Shown: piece after piece, positions 1 to 8,080 of the stretch | How the letters are laid out: each line of letters opens with the position of its first letter | How positions within the stretch are numbered: position 1 is the stretch's first letter | Assembly: GCA_002454815.1 (NCBI GenBank) | Contig: DKJL01000017.1 | Span: 93,009-157,008 of the forward strand | Source: Flavobacteriales bacterium UBA6693 | GTDB lineage: Bacteria > Bacteroidota > Bacteroidia > Flavobacteriales > Weeksellaceae | Length of the DNA stretch: 64,000 nt | Direction of reading: 5' to 3' | Position numbers and translations under genes: made by a program | The notes under the pieces: generated by a model | Databases searched by the model: none | Told to the model about the DNA's origin: nothing | The model's input: only the letters and a program-made list of their open reading frames with translations

Positions 1-557
1 GCAGAAACCGATGTTCTTACTCTGTTGTCGGCGATATTGGTTTTGATGTCCCCAAGATGCAGCACGCATACCTCAATATTCCACACGGAGACTTCATAAC
101 GCATTGCTTCCGTCACGCGGTCCAGCGCAGCTTTTGAAGCAGAATAAAATCCACGGAAGGGCAATCCCATTTCGCTTCCGATGCTGGATATATTGATGAT
201 TTTCCCCTGTTTTTGGTGTCGCATAGCAGGCAGAAATGCCGACATCATTTGTACAGAACCTACTAAATTTAGATTAAAAAGACGCAAAATTTCGTCCTGA
301 GTACTGTCTTCCACAGCGCCGACCATGCCCATTCCCGCATTGTTGATCAACAAGTCGACGCGGTCGGATGACAAGAGAATTTGCGCGGCTGCCTCCTGCA
401 CTTGTGCGGCGTCAGTAATATCAGTGGAAATAGACGTGAAAAATTCAGAGTCGGTCGCGGTACGGCTCAGTCCAAAGACGGTGTGGCCAGCGCGTCCAAA
501 ATGTTCAGCCAATGCCAGGCCGATGCCGGCAGAAGTTCCCGTTATTACAATAGTCAT
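1..557 (-). CDS. Short-chain dehydrogenase/reductase, C-terminus beyond window
   Basis: NAD(P)-dependent oxidoreductase of the SDR superfamily with a Rossmann fold; substrate not predictable. Reading the minus strand from the ATG at 557 gives a TGTSAGIG cofactor loop near residue 7, an NNAG motif near residue 73, an ISSIGSEMG serine region and a YSASK catalytic Tyr/Lys pair. About 185 codons are present and the frame is still open at the window edge, so the gene is partial. It begins 15 bases after the aroA stop, so it is probably the last gene seen of the lipoprotein-mazG-aroA-SDR operon. The family assignment is firm; the role is unknown. Confidence 0.88.
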   Translation of the reverse strand, partial: MTIVITGTSAGIGLALAEHFGRAGHTVFGLSRTATDSEFFTSISTDITDAAQVQEAAAQILLSSDRVDLLINNAGMGMVGAVEDSTQDEILRLFNLNLVGSVQMMSAFLPAMRHQKQGKIINISSIGSEMGLPFRGFYSASKAALDRVTEAMRYEVSVWNIEVCVLHLGDIKTNIADNRVRTSVS

Positions 558-572
558 GGATGTTTTTTAATT

Positions 573-1796
573 TTAATGCAGTACTTTTTTTAAATCAGTC
601 CAGAATTTCGGATAAGATTTTTCGACCACGTCCGGATTTTCAATTTGCAATTCCCGCAAAAGGCAAACAGGCGCAAAGCTCATTGCCATGCGGTGATCGT
701 GATAAGTCCGGATCTGAATATACTCGTGGGGCTCAAAAAACTTCAGCGAACGAATAGAATTTTCGGTAATTTCTGCGATACAACCAATTTTGAAAAGTTC
801 GTTTTTCAGAGCGGCCAATCGGTCGGTTTCCTTTACTTTTAAAGTAGCCAGGCCGGTGATGAAAAAAGGAATCTGCAACGCCGTAGCCGTTACGCATAGT
901 GTCTGCGCAATATCCGGGCAGTCATTCATATTGCTGGCTATTTGTTCCGGAAATACAAAACTACTCTCAGGCAGGAGTGATATTTTACTTTCTGATCCTT
1001 GCGAAATCGTATTAACACCAAAAAACTTCCAGTACAGTTCTTTTATTACCGCGTCGCCCTGCAGCGAGTGTGGACGGAAATATTGCAGATTAATCGGTTT
1101 TCTGCCGATGGCCGCTAACGAATAAAAGTAGGAGGCAGAACTCCAGTCACTTTCCGTTACCACTTTTAAAAGTTGCGAAGATTTGTCTGATTGAATTCCC
1201 GGTGATATCCGGATTTTTTGGCCGGTCCACTGCGTGGAAATTCCGGTCGTCCGCAGAATTTTAAGGGTCATTTCTAAATAGGGACGCGAAGTAATTTCGC
1301 CGAGCAGCTCGATTTCAAGTCCGTTTTCCAGTTTGGAACCGATGAGCATTAACGATGAAATAAACTGGCTCGAAATTGTAGCGACTACGGAGACACTGGA
1401 TTTCTGCAGTCGGCAGCCCGTAATTTGTAATGGCGGAAAACCTTCTTTTTCGAGGTACTTGATCTGCGCCCCCAGGGAACACAATGCTTCAACCAAAGGT
1501 CCAATAGGCCGCTGCCGCATCCGCGCGGAACCGGTAAGCGTGACTTTGCGGTTTTCCTGAATGGCAAAATAAGCAGTAAGAAAGCGCATCGCGGTGCCGG
1601 CATGATGTACGTCGATCACGTCCGAAGTACTTTGCAGCGCAGCGCGCATCAGTTCGGTATCTTCCGAATCGGAAAGGTTTTCGATGAGCAGATTTTCGTA
1701 CAAAGCATTTAAAACCAGGAGACGGTTCGAGATACTTTTCGAACCGCCGATCTCGACCGTCTCGTTATCTTTCAACTCAGATTTTTTCAGCAGCAT
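573..1796 (-). CDS. aroA: 3-phosphoshikimate 1-carboxyvinyltransferase (EPSP synthase)
   Basis: Transfers enolpyruvate from PEP to shikimate-3-phosphate, the sixth step of chorismate synthesis; cytoplasmic. The 407-residue protein has the family landmarks: KSISNR near the N-terminus (substrate-binding Lys), AGTAMRFLTA, ISSQF, a CPDIAQ stretch, the KETDR loop and a C-terminal DHRMAMSFAP. It is a little shorter than the E. coli enzyme (427 residues), as is common in Bacteroidota. The ATG at 1796 lies 24 bases after the stop of the MazG-like gene and the SDR follows 15 bases downstream, so co-transcription is likely. No other shikimate gene is in the window. Confidence 0.95.
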   Translation of the reverse strand: MLLKKSELKDNETVEIGGSKSISNRLLVLNALYENLLIENLSDSEDTELMRAALQSTSDVIDVHHAGTAMRFLTAYFAIQENRKVTLTGSARMRQRPIGPLVEALCSLGAQIKYLEKEGFPPLQITGCRLQKSSVSVVATISSQFISSLMLIGSKLENGLEIELLGEITSRPYLEMTLKILRTTGISTQWTGQKIRISPGIQSDKSSQLLKVVTESDWSSASYFYSLAAIGRKPINLQYFRPHSLQGDAVIKELYWKFFGVNTISQGSESKISLLPESSFVFPEQIASNMNDCPDIAQTLCVTATALQIPFFITGLATLKVKETDRLAALKNELFKIGCIAEITENSIRSLKFFEPHEYIQIRTYHDHRMAMSFAPVCLLRELQIENPDVVEKSYPKFWTDLKKVLH

Positions 1797-1820
1797 ACAA
1801 TCCTGTTTGGCGCGTGGCCG

Positions 1821-2147
1821 TTACTTTAGTTTTTCGTTGTTCCGATGGCGGTCGCTGTCGCGGGCAGTTTTTGTCTTCATTTTTTCGTCGAACGCTTTCT
1901 GCAGATCGGTGCCGGTTTGGTTGGCCAAACATAAGGTAACAAAAAGAACGTCCGCCAATTCCTCGCCGAGATCTTTGGTTTTGTCGCTTTCTTTTTCGCT
2001 TTGTTCGCCATAGCGTCTGGCGATGATGCGTGCCACCTCGCCAACCTCTTCCGTCAGCATTGCAAGATTCGTCAGTTCGTCGAAATACCGGACGCCTACA
2101 TTCTTAATCCAGAGATCTACTTCTTGCTGTAATTTTGTAATCTCCAT
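1821..2147 (-). CDS. MazG-like nucleotide pyrophosphohydrolase
   Basis: Small all-alpha NTP pyrophosphatase family protein (MazG/dUTPase-like fold), expected to hydrolyse nucleoside triphosphates to monophosphates in house-cleaning. The characteristic metal-binding pattern is visible: EEVGE in the first helix pair and EELADV about 35 residues later. An in-frame ATG six codons upstream (2165) would overlap the end of the upstream lipoprotein gene; the ATG at 2147 sits one base after that gene's TAA and gives a protein of 108 residues starting MEITKLQQEV, which I prefer. The highly charged C-terminal tail (about 15 residues) is not part of the catalytic core. Confidence 0.82.
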   Translation of the reverse strand: MEITKLQQEVDLWIKNVGVRYFDELTNLAMLTEEVGEVARIIARRYGEQSEKESDKTKDLGEELADVLFVTLCLANQTGTDLQKAFDEKMKTKTARDSDRHRNNEKLK

Positions 2148-2148
2148 G

Positions 2149-3543
2149 TTATTGGTAAGCTCCAAGTGTAGGCTGTGCAGTTCTGTTCACCGCAGCGATA
2201 TCGAGCGGAACTTTTGACGCAACGATAAGATTTCCTTTGTTCCGTGCCGGCGAGTCGGGTTGTACGCGCAGGTTCATTTTTGCAGTAAAGTAATTGATGA
2301 ATTTTGGATCTTCGTTCTTGATTGTTGCGATAATGTTCGGGTTGGCTTCAAAAACAAAACCGGCGTCACTGGAATATTTTAACAGAGAATTCTCAATCTT
2401 ATAATTAAACACCTGACCGGCAACAAGTTTAAAAACAATTGAATTTTCCTTTTTTCCATAAATAATCGAGTTGCTGATTTCCAGCGTCAGCGGGGCGGTT
2501 TCAGTACTGGTTCCGTTATTATACTCATTGGTCGCGAAAAGTGCGAGGGCAGGCATAGCGGAATTTAAACTCCAGTAATTGGCCAGCGTGCTGTGCAAAA
2601 TCGTGTAAGAACCTCCTTTATAAATGCCGAAATCCGCCTCGCCGCAGTTATTTAATACCAGGTTTTCCGCCTGAACTTTTGCATTGATGGCATAAATCCC
2701 GAATTCCTGATGGGTGTGGAAAATACTGTTTTTGATGGTGGCTTCAGCATGATTCAACTCCAGGCCGCGAGTGCCGCCGAAAACGCGTGCGTAATTCATT
2801 TGCAACACTGCATTTTTTTCTAAACTGATGCCGTTCCAGTTTTTTGGTATCGTATCGTAACGAGGGTCATTACGGTCGCCGCGAAAAATTACTTCATTAC
2901 CGAGTTCGCCGTACACGTTCATTTTCGCTGACTCTGCGATTTTCAGCCCGCTGTTTTTAAAAAAGTACACTTTTGTTCCTTTTTCTATATTCAGGGTTTT
3001 TCCCTTCTGCAGGGTAAGATCTCCGAAAATAATTTTTGCTTTTTCGTTCGTCCAGGAAGTGTTGTCGGCTAAGATATTGGGATTCGTTTCCGTTTGAATA
3101 AAAAATTCGGCATCCTGAACGACAGAGAAAAGCGTGATGTGCTGAGTTCCCGCTGCTGTCTGGACGTTTATACGGTCTTCTGCAATCGCTTCCGGCGCAT
3201 TGGCAACCGGCGCAATTTCCACAAATACGTAAAGACTGTCTTTTTTTCTTAACGGAATATTGGTAAAGTCGGTGCCGGCTTTGCCATCAACATTAATTCT
3301 GTAAAGCGAAGCAGCGCCGTTGCCAAGCGTGATCTTAGGGATCATGATGTCCCGATCTTCGTCATTATAGATCTTTACCGCGTACGTTTCAGAACGCACC
3401 TGATTATATACGGTGTCACAAAAAACCGTGTCCCTTGAGAAGCGCAACTCTTGTGCAGGCGCATCAAATGTGAGGTCGTCGCGTGTGCAGCCGGTAAGCG
3501 CGAGTAGGACGATGAACAGTACGCCCAGCGCAGTTTTATACAT
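2149..3543 (-). CDS. Lipoprotein with probable right-handed parallel beta-helix
   Basis: Unrecognised by name but clearly exported. The protein starts MYKTALGVLF, has a hydrophobic stretch and an LTGC lipobox, so it should be lipidated. After an N-terminal beta-rich region (about 120 residues) come repeated short strands with regularly placed Asn and Ile (ENLVLNNCG, ATIKNSIF, EISNSIIYG), typical of beta-helix proteins such as polysaccharide-binding or lyase-like folds. Catalytic residues are not evident. Two ATGs further upstream (3549, 3573) are possible, but 3543 gives the best signal peptide. It is the first gene of the minus-strand group that ends with aroA and the SDR. Confidence 0.75.
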   Translation of the reverse strand: MYKTALGVLFIVLLALTGCTRDDLTFDAPAQELRFSRDTVFCDTVYNQVRSETYAVKIYNDEDRDIMIPKITLGNGAASLYRINVDGKAGTDFTNIPLRKKDSLYVFVEIAPVANAPEAIAEDRINVQTAAGTQHITLFSVVQDAEFFIQTETNPNILADNTSWTNEKAKIIFGDLTLQKGKTLNIEKGTKVYFFKNSGLKIAESAKMNVYGELGNEVIFRGDRNDPRYDTIPKNWNGISLEKNAVLQMNYARVFGGTRGLELNHAEATIKNSIFHTHQEFGIYAINAKVQAENLVLNNCGEADFGIYKGGSYTILHSTLANYWSLNSAMPALALFATNEYNNGTSTETAPLTLEISNSIIYGKKENSIVFKLVAGQVFNYKIENSLLKYSSDAGFVFEANPNIIATIKNEDPKFINYFTAKMNLRVQPDSPARNKGNLIVASKVPLDIAAVNRTAQPTLGAYQ

Positions 3544-3623
3544 ATTCATGGAGTGATAATAGGAAGTTTTCAAATTTAATTAAAATAGTTGAAGGGAAAA
3601 ATTATAAATATTCCTGCTGACAC

Positions 3624-3655
3624 TTTGTTGTATTAAAAAAATAATCGTAGTTTTG
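3624..3655 (+). promoter_or_regulatory. Promoter of rpmE2
   Basis: TTTG at 3624-3627 and TAGTTTTG at 3648-3655, separated by 20 bases, match the Bacteroidota sigma-A consensus (TTTG, about 19, TAnnTTTG). Transcription would start near 3662, giving a leader of roughly 70 bases before the L31 start at 3731. Confidence 0.7.
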
Positions 3656-3730
3656 CGGTCTAAAATTTAGCAGAGAAATACCATTACTATTTCGAAAGCA
3701 AAGCTTTAATTATTAATAATAAAATAAGTT

Positions 3731-3982
3731 ATGAAAAACGGAATCCACCCAGAAAATTATAGACTTGTTGTTTTCAAAGATATGAGTAACGACGAGGTGT
3801 TTCTTTGCAAATCTACCGCAGATACCAAAGATACTATTGAATACGAAGGAGAAACTTATCCATTGGTAAAAATGGAGATCTCTTCAACATCTCACCCTTT
3901 CTATACCGGAAAAGTGAAATTAGTTGATACAGCAGGTCGAGTTGACAAATTCATGAACAAATACAAAAAATTCGCAAAATAA
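3731..3982 (+). CDS. rpmE2: 50S ribosomal protein L31 type B
   Basis: L31 bridges the large and small subunits (intersubunit bridge B1b). The 83-residue sequence starts [11 protein letters not shown] and contains STSHPFYTG, both hallmarks of L31. It lacks the CxxC zinc-binding pairs of type A L31 and has the longer C-terminus ([11 protein letters not shown]) of type B, so it is the zinc-independent form. It has its own promoter (3624-3655) and terminator (4003-4036), making it a single-gene unit. The ATG follows an A-rich stretch with no Shine-Dalgarno sequence. Confidence 0.97.
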   Translation: MKNGIHPENYRLVVFKDMSNDEVFLCKSTADTKDTIEYEGETYPLVKMEISSTSHPFYTGKVKLVDTAGRVDKFMNKYKKFAK

Positions 3983-4002
3983 TTGCCGGATTTGAAGATA
4001 CC

Positions 4003-4036
4003 AAAGTCTTTCAGTTTTCTGAGAGACTTTTTTTTA
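4003..4036 (+). terminator. Intrinsic terminator after rpmE2
   Basis: AAGTCTTTCAG (4004-4014) pairs with CTGAGAGACTT (4019-4029) around a TTTT loop, followed by a run of eight T. Confidence 0.88.
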
Positions 4037-4067
4037 TTTGTATTTTTAATGACTTAAAATTTACATC

Positions 4068-5228
4068 ATGCAGCTCGTTTTTTCAGATGCCCAGTTTTGG
4101 GAAGATTTTTTACCTCTTACTTTCACGCGTCCCGTAGCCGAAATGCGCTGCGGTATTTTAACGTTTTCCGAACGCTGGCAAAAATTGCTGAATGTATCCG
4201 AAGTTTCTTACCTGACCGAAGATTTTCTGCAGGAGAAATTTAAAAAACATGAGCCTAAGGAAAGTTTGTTTTTGGTGCCCAACTTTTTGCCGAATGAGGA
4301 TATCATCAACCAAATCCAAGACTTAAAGCTGGGTGAAGCGTTGGTGTACAAAGACGAGCTGCTGGCCGTGAGAATCAATATGCAGGATTTTTCTTTGAAC
4401 CAAATCGAAAAAATGACGGATATCGAGGAGGAACTTTTGTTTTTCCGGCAACCGACGGATTTATTTACCTTCAATGAGCAGGCGATTGATTTTGATTTCG
4501 ATTTACTGACCAAAGATAAAACGTCGGCAGAGCTTTCGGAAACCAATGGTTTTCTCGGAAATAAGGAGGACTTGTTTATTGAAGAAGGAGCTTCAGTTGA
4601 ATATTCCACTTTAAATACTAAATCCGGGAAAATTTATATTGGCAAAAACGCCGAGGTAATGGAAGGTTGCAACCTCCGTGGTCCCATTGCGCTTTGCGAA
4701 GAATCTAAATTCAATCTGGGCGCAAAAATTTACGGTGCCACAACAATTGGTCCGCATTGTAAAGTTGGTGGTGAAGTGAATAACATCGTCATCTTCGGTT
4801 ATTCCAACAAAGGTCACGACGGTTTTATCGGAAATTCGGTGATCGGCGAGTGGTGTAATATTGGGGCTGATACCAATTCTTCAAACCTGAAAAATAATTA
4901 TGCTTCGGTGAAATTGTGGAATTACCGTACCAAGAGATTCGCAGATACAGGTTTGCAGTTTGCAGGTTTAATTATGGGCGATCATTCTAAAACGGCGATC
5001 AATACGCAATTAAATACAGGAACCGTTGTTGGTGTGGCAGCGAATATTTTCAAAAGTGGCTTCCCGCCGAATCTGATTGAAAGTTTTTCCTGGGGCGGAA
5101 TGAAAGGTGACGAGAAATTTAAATTAGAGAAAGCTTACGAGGTTGCAGAATTGGCAATGGCGAGAAGAAAAGTTGCTTTTTCGGAAGAGGATCGAAATAT
5201 TTTGAAGCATATTTACAACAATTACTGA
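4068..5228 (+). CDS. GlmU-family sugar nucleotidyltransferase with left-handed beta-helix
   Basis: Belongs to a Bacteroidota family related to GlmU (nucleotidyltransferase-like N-terminus plus hexapeptide acyltransferase-like C-terminus), usually annotated as putative sugar nucleotidyltransferase; the reaction is unproven. The N-terminus reads LPLTFTRPVAEMRCGI, conserved in this family, while the classical GxGTRM nucleotide loop of GlmU is absent. From about residue 175, hexapeptide repeats (IYIGKNAEV, IGPHCKVGG, GEWCNIGA) form the beta-helix. 386 residues. It lies 85 bases after the L31 gene, beyond a terminator; I saw no clear promoter of its own. Confidence 0.8.
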   Translation: MQLVFSDAQFWEDFLPLTFTRPVAEMRCGILTFSERWQKLLNVSEVSYLTEDFLQEKFKKHEPKESLFLVPNFLPNEDIINQIQDLKLGEALVYKDELLAVRINMQDFSLNQIEKMTDIEEELLFFRQPTDLFTFNEQAIDFDFDLLTKDKTSAELSETNGFLGNKEDLFIEEGASVEYSTLNTKSGKIYIGKNAEVMEGCNLRGPIALCEESKFNLGAKIYGATTIGPHCKVGGEVNNIVIFGYSNKGHDGFIGNSVIGEWCNIGADTNSSNLKNNYASVKLWNYRTKRFADTGLQFAGLIMGDHSKTAINTQLNTGTVVGVAANIFKSGFPPNLIESFSWGGMKGDEKFKLEKAYEVAELAMARRKVAFSEEDRNILKHIYNNY

Positions 5229-5251
5229 TTGTAGCAGCTGCAAAATTGCAG

Positions 5252-5341
5252 CCCGACCTGAGTGGAGCTCTTTTTGCAAATTTTTGCATGGGAAAAGCGG
5301 TGGAAAATTTGCAAAAAAGCGGGAACGGAGGGCGGAAATGT
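5252..5341 (+). repeat. Intergenic repeat, copy A: conserved arms around a 13-bp hairpin
   Basis: Left arm 5252-5271 and right arm 5317-5341 recur, inverted, at 36817-36882 (18/20 and 23/25 identical). The core between them is a perfect hairpin here: TTTTGCAAATTTT (5272-5284) with AAAATTTGCAAAA (5304-5316). In the other copy the core is an unrelated GC-rich hairpin. It lies between the GlmU-like gene and the trhO promoter. Function unknown. Confidence 0.85.
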
Positions 5342-5407
5342 CTGCCCAAAAAAATTGCAGTCTGACATTCTACACATGCAAAAAGCTGCCCAGATAAGAC
5401 TATAAAC

Positions 5408-5438
5408 TTTCGGGTTGCTGCGGGAATGGTTATCTTTG
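5408..5438 (+). promoter_or_regulatory. Promoter of trhO
   Basis: TTTC at 5408-5411, exactly 19 bases, then TATCTTTG at 5431-5438: a near-consensus Bacteroidota promoter. Start of transcription near 5445, about 25 bases before the ATG at 5470. Confidence 0.82.
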
Positions 5439-5469
5439 CAAAAATTTTCTCACTTAAACCGTTTATAGC

Positions 5470-6831
5470 ATGCAACTGTATAACACCTTAAGCGCAGAAG
5501 AAAGAGCCCAGCTTATTGATGAAGCCGGTAAGCAACGCCTTACTTTGTCTTTCTATGCGTACGCCAAAATCACTGATCCCAAAAAATTTCGCGACGAATT
5601 ATTTATAGCCTGGAACGCATTGGATGCGCTCGGCAGAATTTACGTGGCACACGAAGGAATCAACGCTCAAATGAGTATTCCCGCTGAAAATCTGGAGAAA
5701 TTCCGGGAAACGCTGGAAGGTTATGATTTTATGAAAGGCATTCGCCTGAATGAAGCTGTGGAGCACGATGACCATTCATTTCTAAAGTTGACCATTAAAG
5801 TCAGAAATAAAATCGTTGCTGATGGTTTGAATGATGAAACTTTCGATGTCACCAATAAAGGAATTCACCTCAAAGCAAAGGAATTCAATAATTTACTTGA
5901 GGATCCGAACACGATTGTTGTCGATTTCAGGAATCATTACGAAAGTGAAGTTGGGCATTTTGAAGGTGCGATTACGCCAGATGTGGAAACTTTTAGAGAA
6001 AGTTTGCCGATCATTAATGAACAGTTACAGGATTTCAAGGAAGATAAAAACCTGCTCATGTACTGTACAGGTGGAATCCGCTGTGAAAAAGCGAGTGCTT
6101 ATTTTAAAAATCAGGGTTTTAAAAATGTGTATCAGTTGGAAGGCGGAATTATCGAATATACGCGCCAGATCAAAGAGGAAAATATAGAAAGCAAGTTTAT
6201 AGGGAAAAACTTTGTCTTCGATCACCGGTTAGGCGAAAGAATTACCGATGATATTGTATCGCAGTGCCATCAGTGTGGCAAACCGTGTGACAATCATACA
6301 AATTGTGCGAATGATGGCTGCCATTTATTGTTTATCCAGTGCGACGACTGTAAAGCGGCGATGGAGAATTGCTGTTCGACCAAATGCCTTGATATTATTC
6401 ACTTGCCTTTATCTGAGCAGTTAAAGTTAAGAAGAGGAAAAGACGTTGGTAATAAGGTTTTCCGGAAAGGAAAATCCGATTCTCTTCTATTTAAAAATTC
6501 CGGCGACTTACCAAAGAAACCTTTAGCAAAAGCTGAGAGGGAAGCTGTTCACCGAAAAATAAAAGTGAAAAAAACCTTGCTCGGCAAAGCGGAGCATTAC
6601 TATACAAAATCGAAAATCGCTCAGTTTTTAATGGAAAACAATGAGCTTTCCATCGGTGATAAAGTGTTGATTTCCGGACCAACAACGGGCGAACAGGAAT
6701 TGATTATTACGGAGCTTTTTGCAAACGGAAATCCTTGCGAAACTGCTGGAGTAGGGGATCAAATAACTTTTGAACTTCCCTTTAGAATCCGTTTATCGGA
6801 TAAATTATATAAAGTACTTCCGGTAGACTAA
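5470..6831 (+). CDS. trhO: tRNA uridine(34) hydroxylase TrhO (rhodanese type) with extra C-terminal domain
   Basis: TrhO (E. coli YceA) makes 5-hydroxyuridine at position 34 of tRNA using oxygen. Here an N-terminal acylphosphatase-like domain (about 1-100) is followed by a rhodanese domain (about 130-235) with the active Cys199 in YCTGGIRC, then a cysteine-rich segment (from Cys266: CHQCGKPC, CDDC, CCSTKC) likely to bind metal. E. coli TrhO is about 350 residues; this protein has 453. The last ~75 residues (379-453: IGDKVLISGP, GVGDQITFELP, DKLYKV) resemble the C-terminal beta-barrel of U32 peptidase-family proteins such as TrhP. That resemblance is by eye. Own promoter; probably followed by the folate gene. 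Confidence 0.92.
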   Translation: MQLYNTLSAEERAQLIDEAGKQRLTLSFYAYAKITDPKKFRDELFIAWNALDALGRIYVAHEGINAQMSIPAENLEKFRETLEGYDFMKGIRLNEAVEHDDHSFLKLTIKVRNKIVADGLNDETFDVTNKGIHLKAKEFNNLLEDPNTIVVDFRNHYESEVGHFEGAITPDVETFRESLPIINEQLQDFKEDKNLLMYCTGGIRCEKASAYFKNQGFKNVYQLEGGIIEYTRQIKEENIESKFIGKNFVFDHRLGERITDDIVSQCHQCGKPCDNHTNCANDGCHLLFIQCDDCKAAMENCCSTKCLDIIHLPLSEQLKLRRGKDVGNKVFRKGKSDSLLFKNSGDLPKKPLAKAEREAVHRKIKVKKTLLGKAEHYYTKSKIAQFLMENNELSIGDKVLISGPTTGEQELIITELFANGNPCETAGVGDQITFELPFRIRLSDKLYKVLPVD

Positions 6832-6971
6832 TTGTTTTTAAAGGAAATAATTGGAGTTTTTCTTTCATTAAATTCTGTTTTCTCAAATGATAATTTAATG
6901 ACCGGCGCTGATTTCAGTAAATAAATGTTGAAAGAGCGCCCTATTTGAATACTGCGTAAATTCATTTAAAT

Positions 6972-7559
6972 ATGAAAAAAAGTGAAGTCAGGAAATATTA
7001 CGGTCAGGAGAGAAATTTACTTTCAAAAGCTGAAACGGAGGAACTTAGCAAGAAGATTTTTCAAAATTTTGTAGGGACATTTTCTCCGGAATCGAACACC
7101 AGTGTGCATTGTTATCTTCCTTTGAAAGAACGGAACGAAGTTGATACAACTCTTTTTTTGGATTATTTTCACCAACGGCAAATCCGCGTTTTCGTGCCGG
7201 TAGTCGCGGGTGAGGAAATGCATTCTGTTCCGCTGACGCCGCAGACGCAGTTATTCCTGAATAAGTGGGGAATTGCGGAACCTGAATTGGTAGAAACTCC
7301 GGAAATTGTCTATTTTGATTATGTCATTGTTCCGCTGCTGTACTGCGATGACAGAGGAAACCGCGTTGGTTACGGCAAAGGTTTTTATGATCGTTTTTTT
7401 GCGCACATCAATGCCGACGCTGTAAAAATAGGTTTGAGCTTTTTTGGTCCTGCGGAATCGGTCGATGATGTTTCTCCTTTTGATGTTCCGCTGGATTACT
7501 TGGTGACCCCCGCAGAGGTGCTGTCTTTCGGCAATGCGACATCAAAGCCGAGAAAATAA
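6972..7559 (+). CDS. 5-formyltetrahydrofolate cyclo-ligase
   Basis: Converts 5-formyl-THF to 5,10-methenyl-THF with ATP, salvaging a storage/inhibitory folate. The 195-residue protein starts MKKSEVRKYY, has the basic N-terminal ATP-contacting region and the signature RVGYGKGFYDRFF near residue 135, followed by an IGLSFFGP strand. It follows trhO by 140 bases. Its last 64 bases overlap, tail to tail, the end of the minus-strand lipoprotein gene (7496-8080), and the shared stretch codes in both directions. Confidence 0.93.
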   Translation: MKKSEVRKYYGQERNLLSKAETEELSKKIFQNFVGTFSPESNTSVHCYLPLKERNEVDTTLFLDYFHQRQIRVFVPVVAGEEMHSVPLTPQTQLFLNKWGIAEPELVETPEIVYFDYVIVPLLYCDDRGNRVGYGKGFYDRFFAHINADAVKIGLSFFGPAESVDDVSPFDVPLDYLVTPAEVLSFGNATSKPRK

Positions 7560-8080
7560 AAACGGAATTCTTTTTTAAATTTCACAGGGAAAGGTTTAAG
7601 AATATACTGCGCATTTTTTTCGAATGTTCCCACATGGCGGTTGCGGCGATCGAAATATTCGACGTAAAACTGCGCGAGATCGAGCGTGTCCTGACCAATT
7701 ATTTCTTTCCTGACATTGATTTCGCCAACTTTCGCAGTCTGCACTTTCAGGCTGTCCAGCTGTTGCAACAGCGGGCCTAGGTTGGCAGAATCATTTTCGG
7801 CAAAATAACTTTTCATCTGCGCGTAGATCACTGAGTCGATTTCTGTATCACGGTTGCCCGATGTGTAAAGCGTAGAAAGATCAAAAAGTTCCTGAATTTT
7901 CTGTCGTGTGATGCTGGCGATGGCCTGCGCACTGTCCATCTTGGTGACAGGATAGGACTTGCGGTTGTTATTATTACGTACAATCTGCAAATCGGAAACC
8001 GTGTTTTTTTCTTCTGTGCAAGAGATTACTACTAACAGGACGGCCAGCAGTAAAATAAGGTAGTTATTGTATTTTTTCAT
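7496..8080 (-). CDS. Lipoprotein of unknown function
   Basis: Starts MKKYNNYLILLLAVLLVV and has a VISC lipobox at about residue 21, so it is an exported lipoprotein (194 residues). The rest is polar with an amphipathic helical region (ITRQKIQELFDL, LLQQLDSLK) and a beta-rich end (FYVEYFDRRNRHVGTF, FRFYFLGFDV). I recognise no family. It overlaps the end of the upstream gene (8064-9206) by 17 bases, suggesting translational coupling and a joint role. An ATG three codons upstream (8089) is also possible. Its 3' end overlaps the folate gene on the other strand. Confidence 0.75.
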   Translation of the reverse strand: MKKYNNYLILLLAVLLVVISCTEEKNTVSDLQIVRNNNNRKSYPVTKMDSAQAIASITRQKIQELFDLSTLYTSGNRDTEIDSVIYAQMKSYFAENDSANLGPLLQQLDSLKVQTAKVGEINVRKEIIGQDTLDLAQFYVEYFDRRNRHVGTFEKNAQYILKPFPVKFKKEFRFYFLGFDVALPKDSTSAGVTK

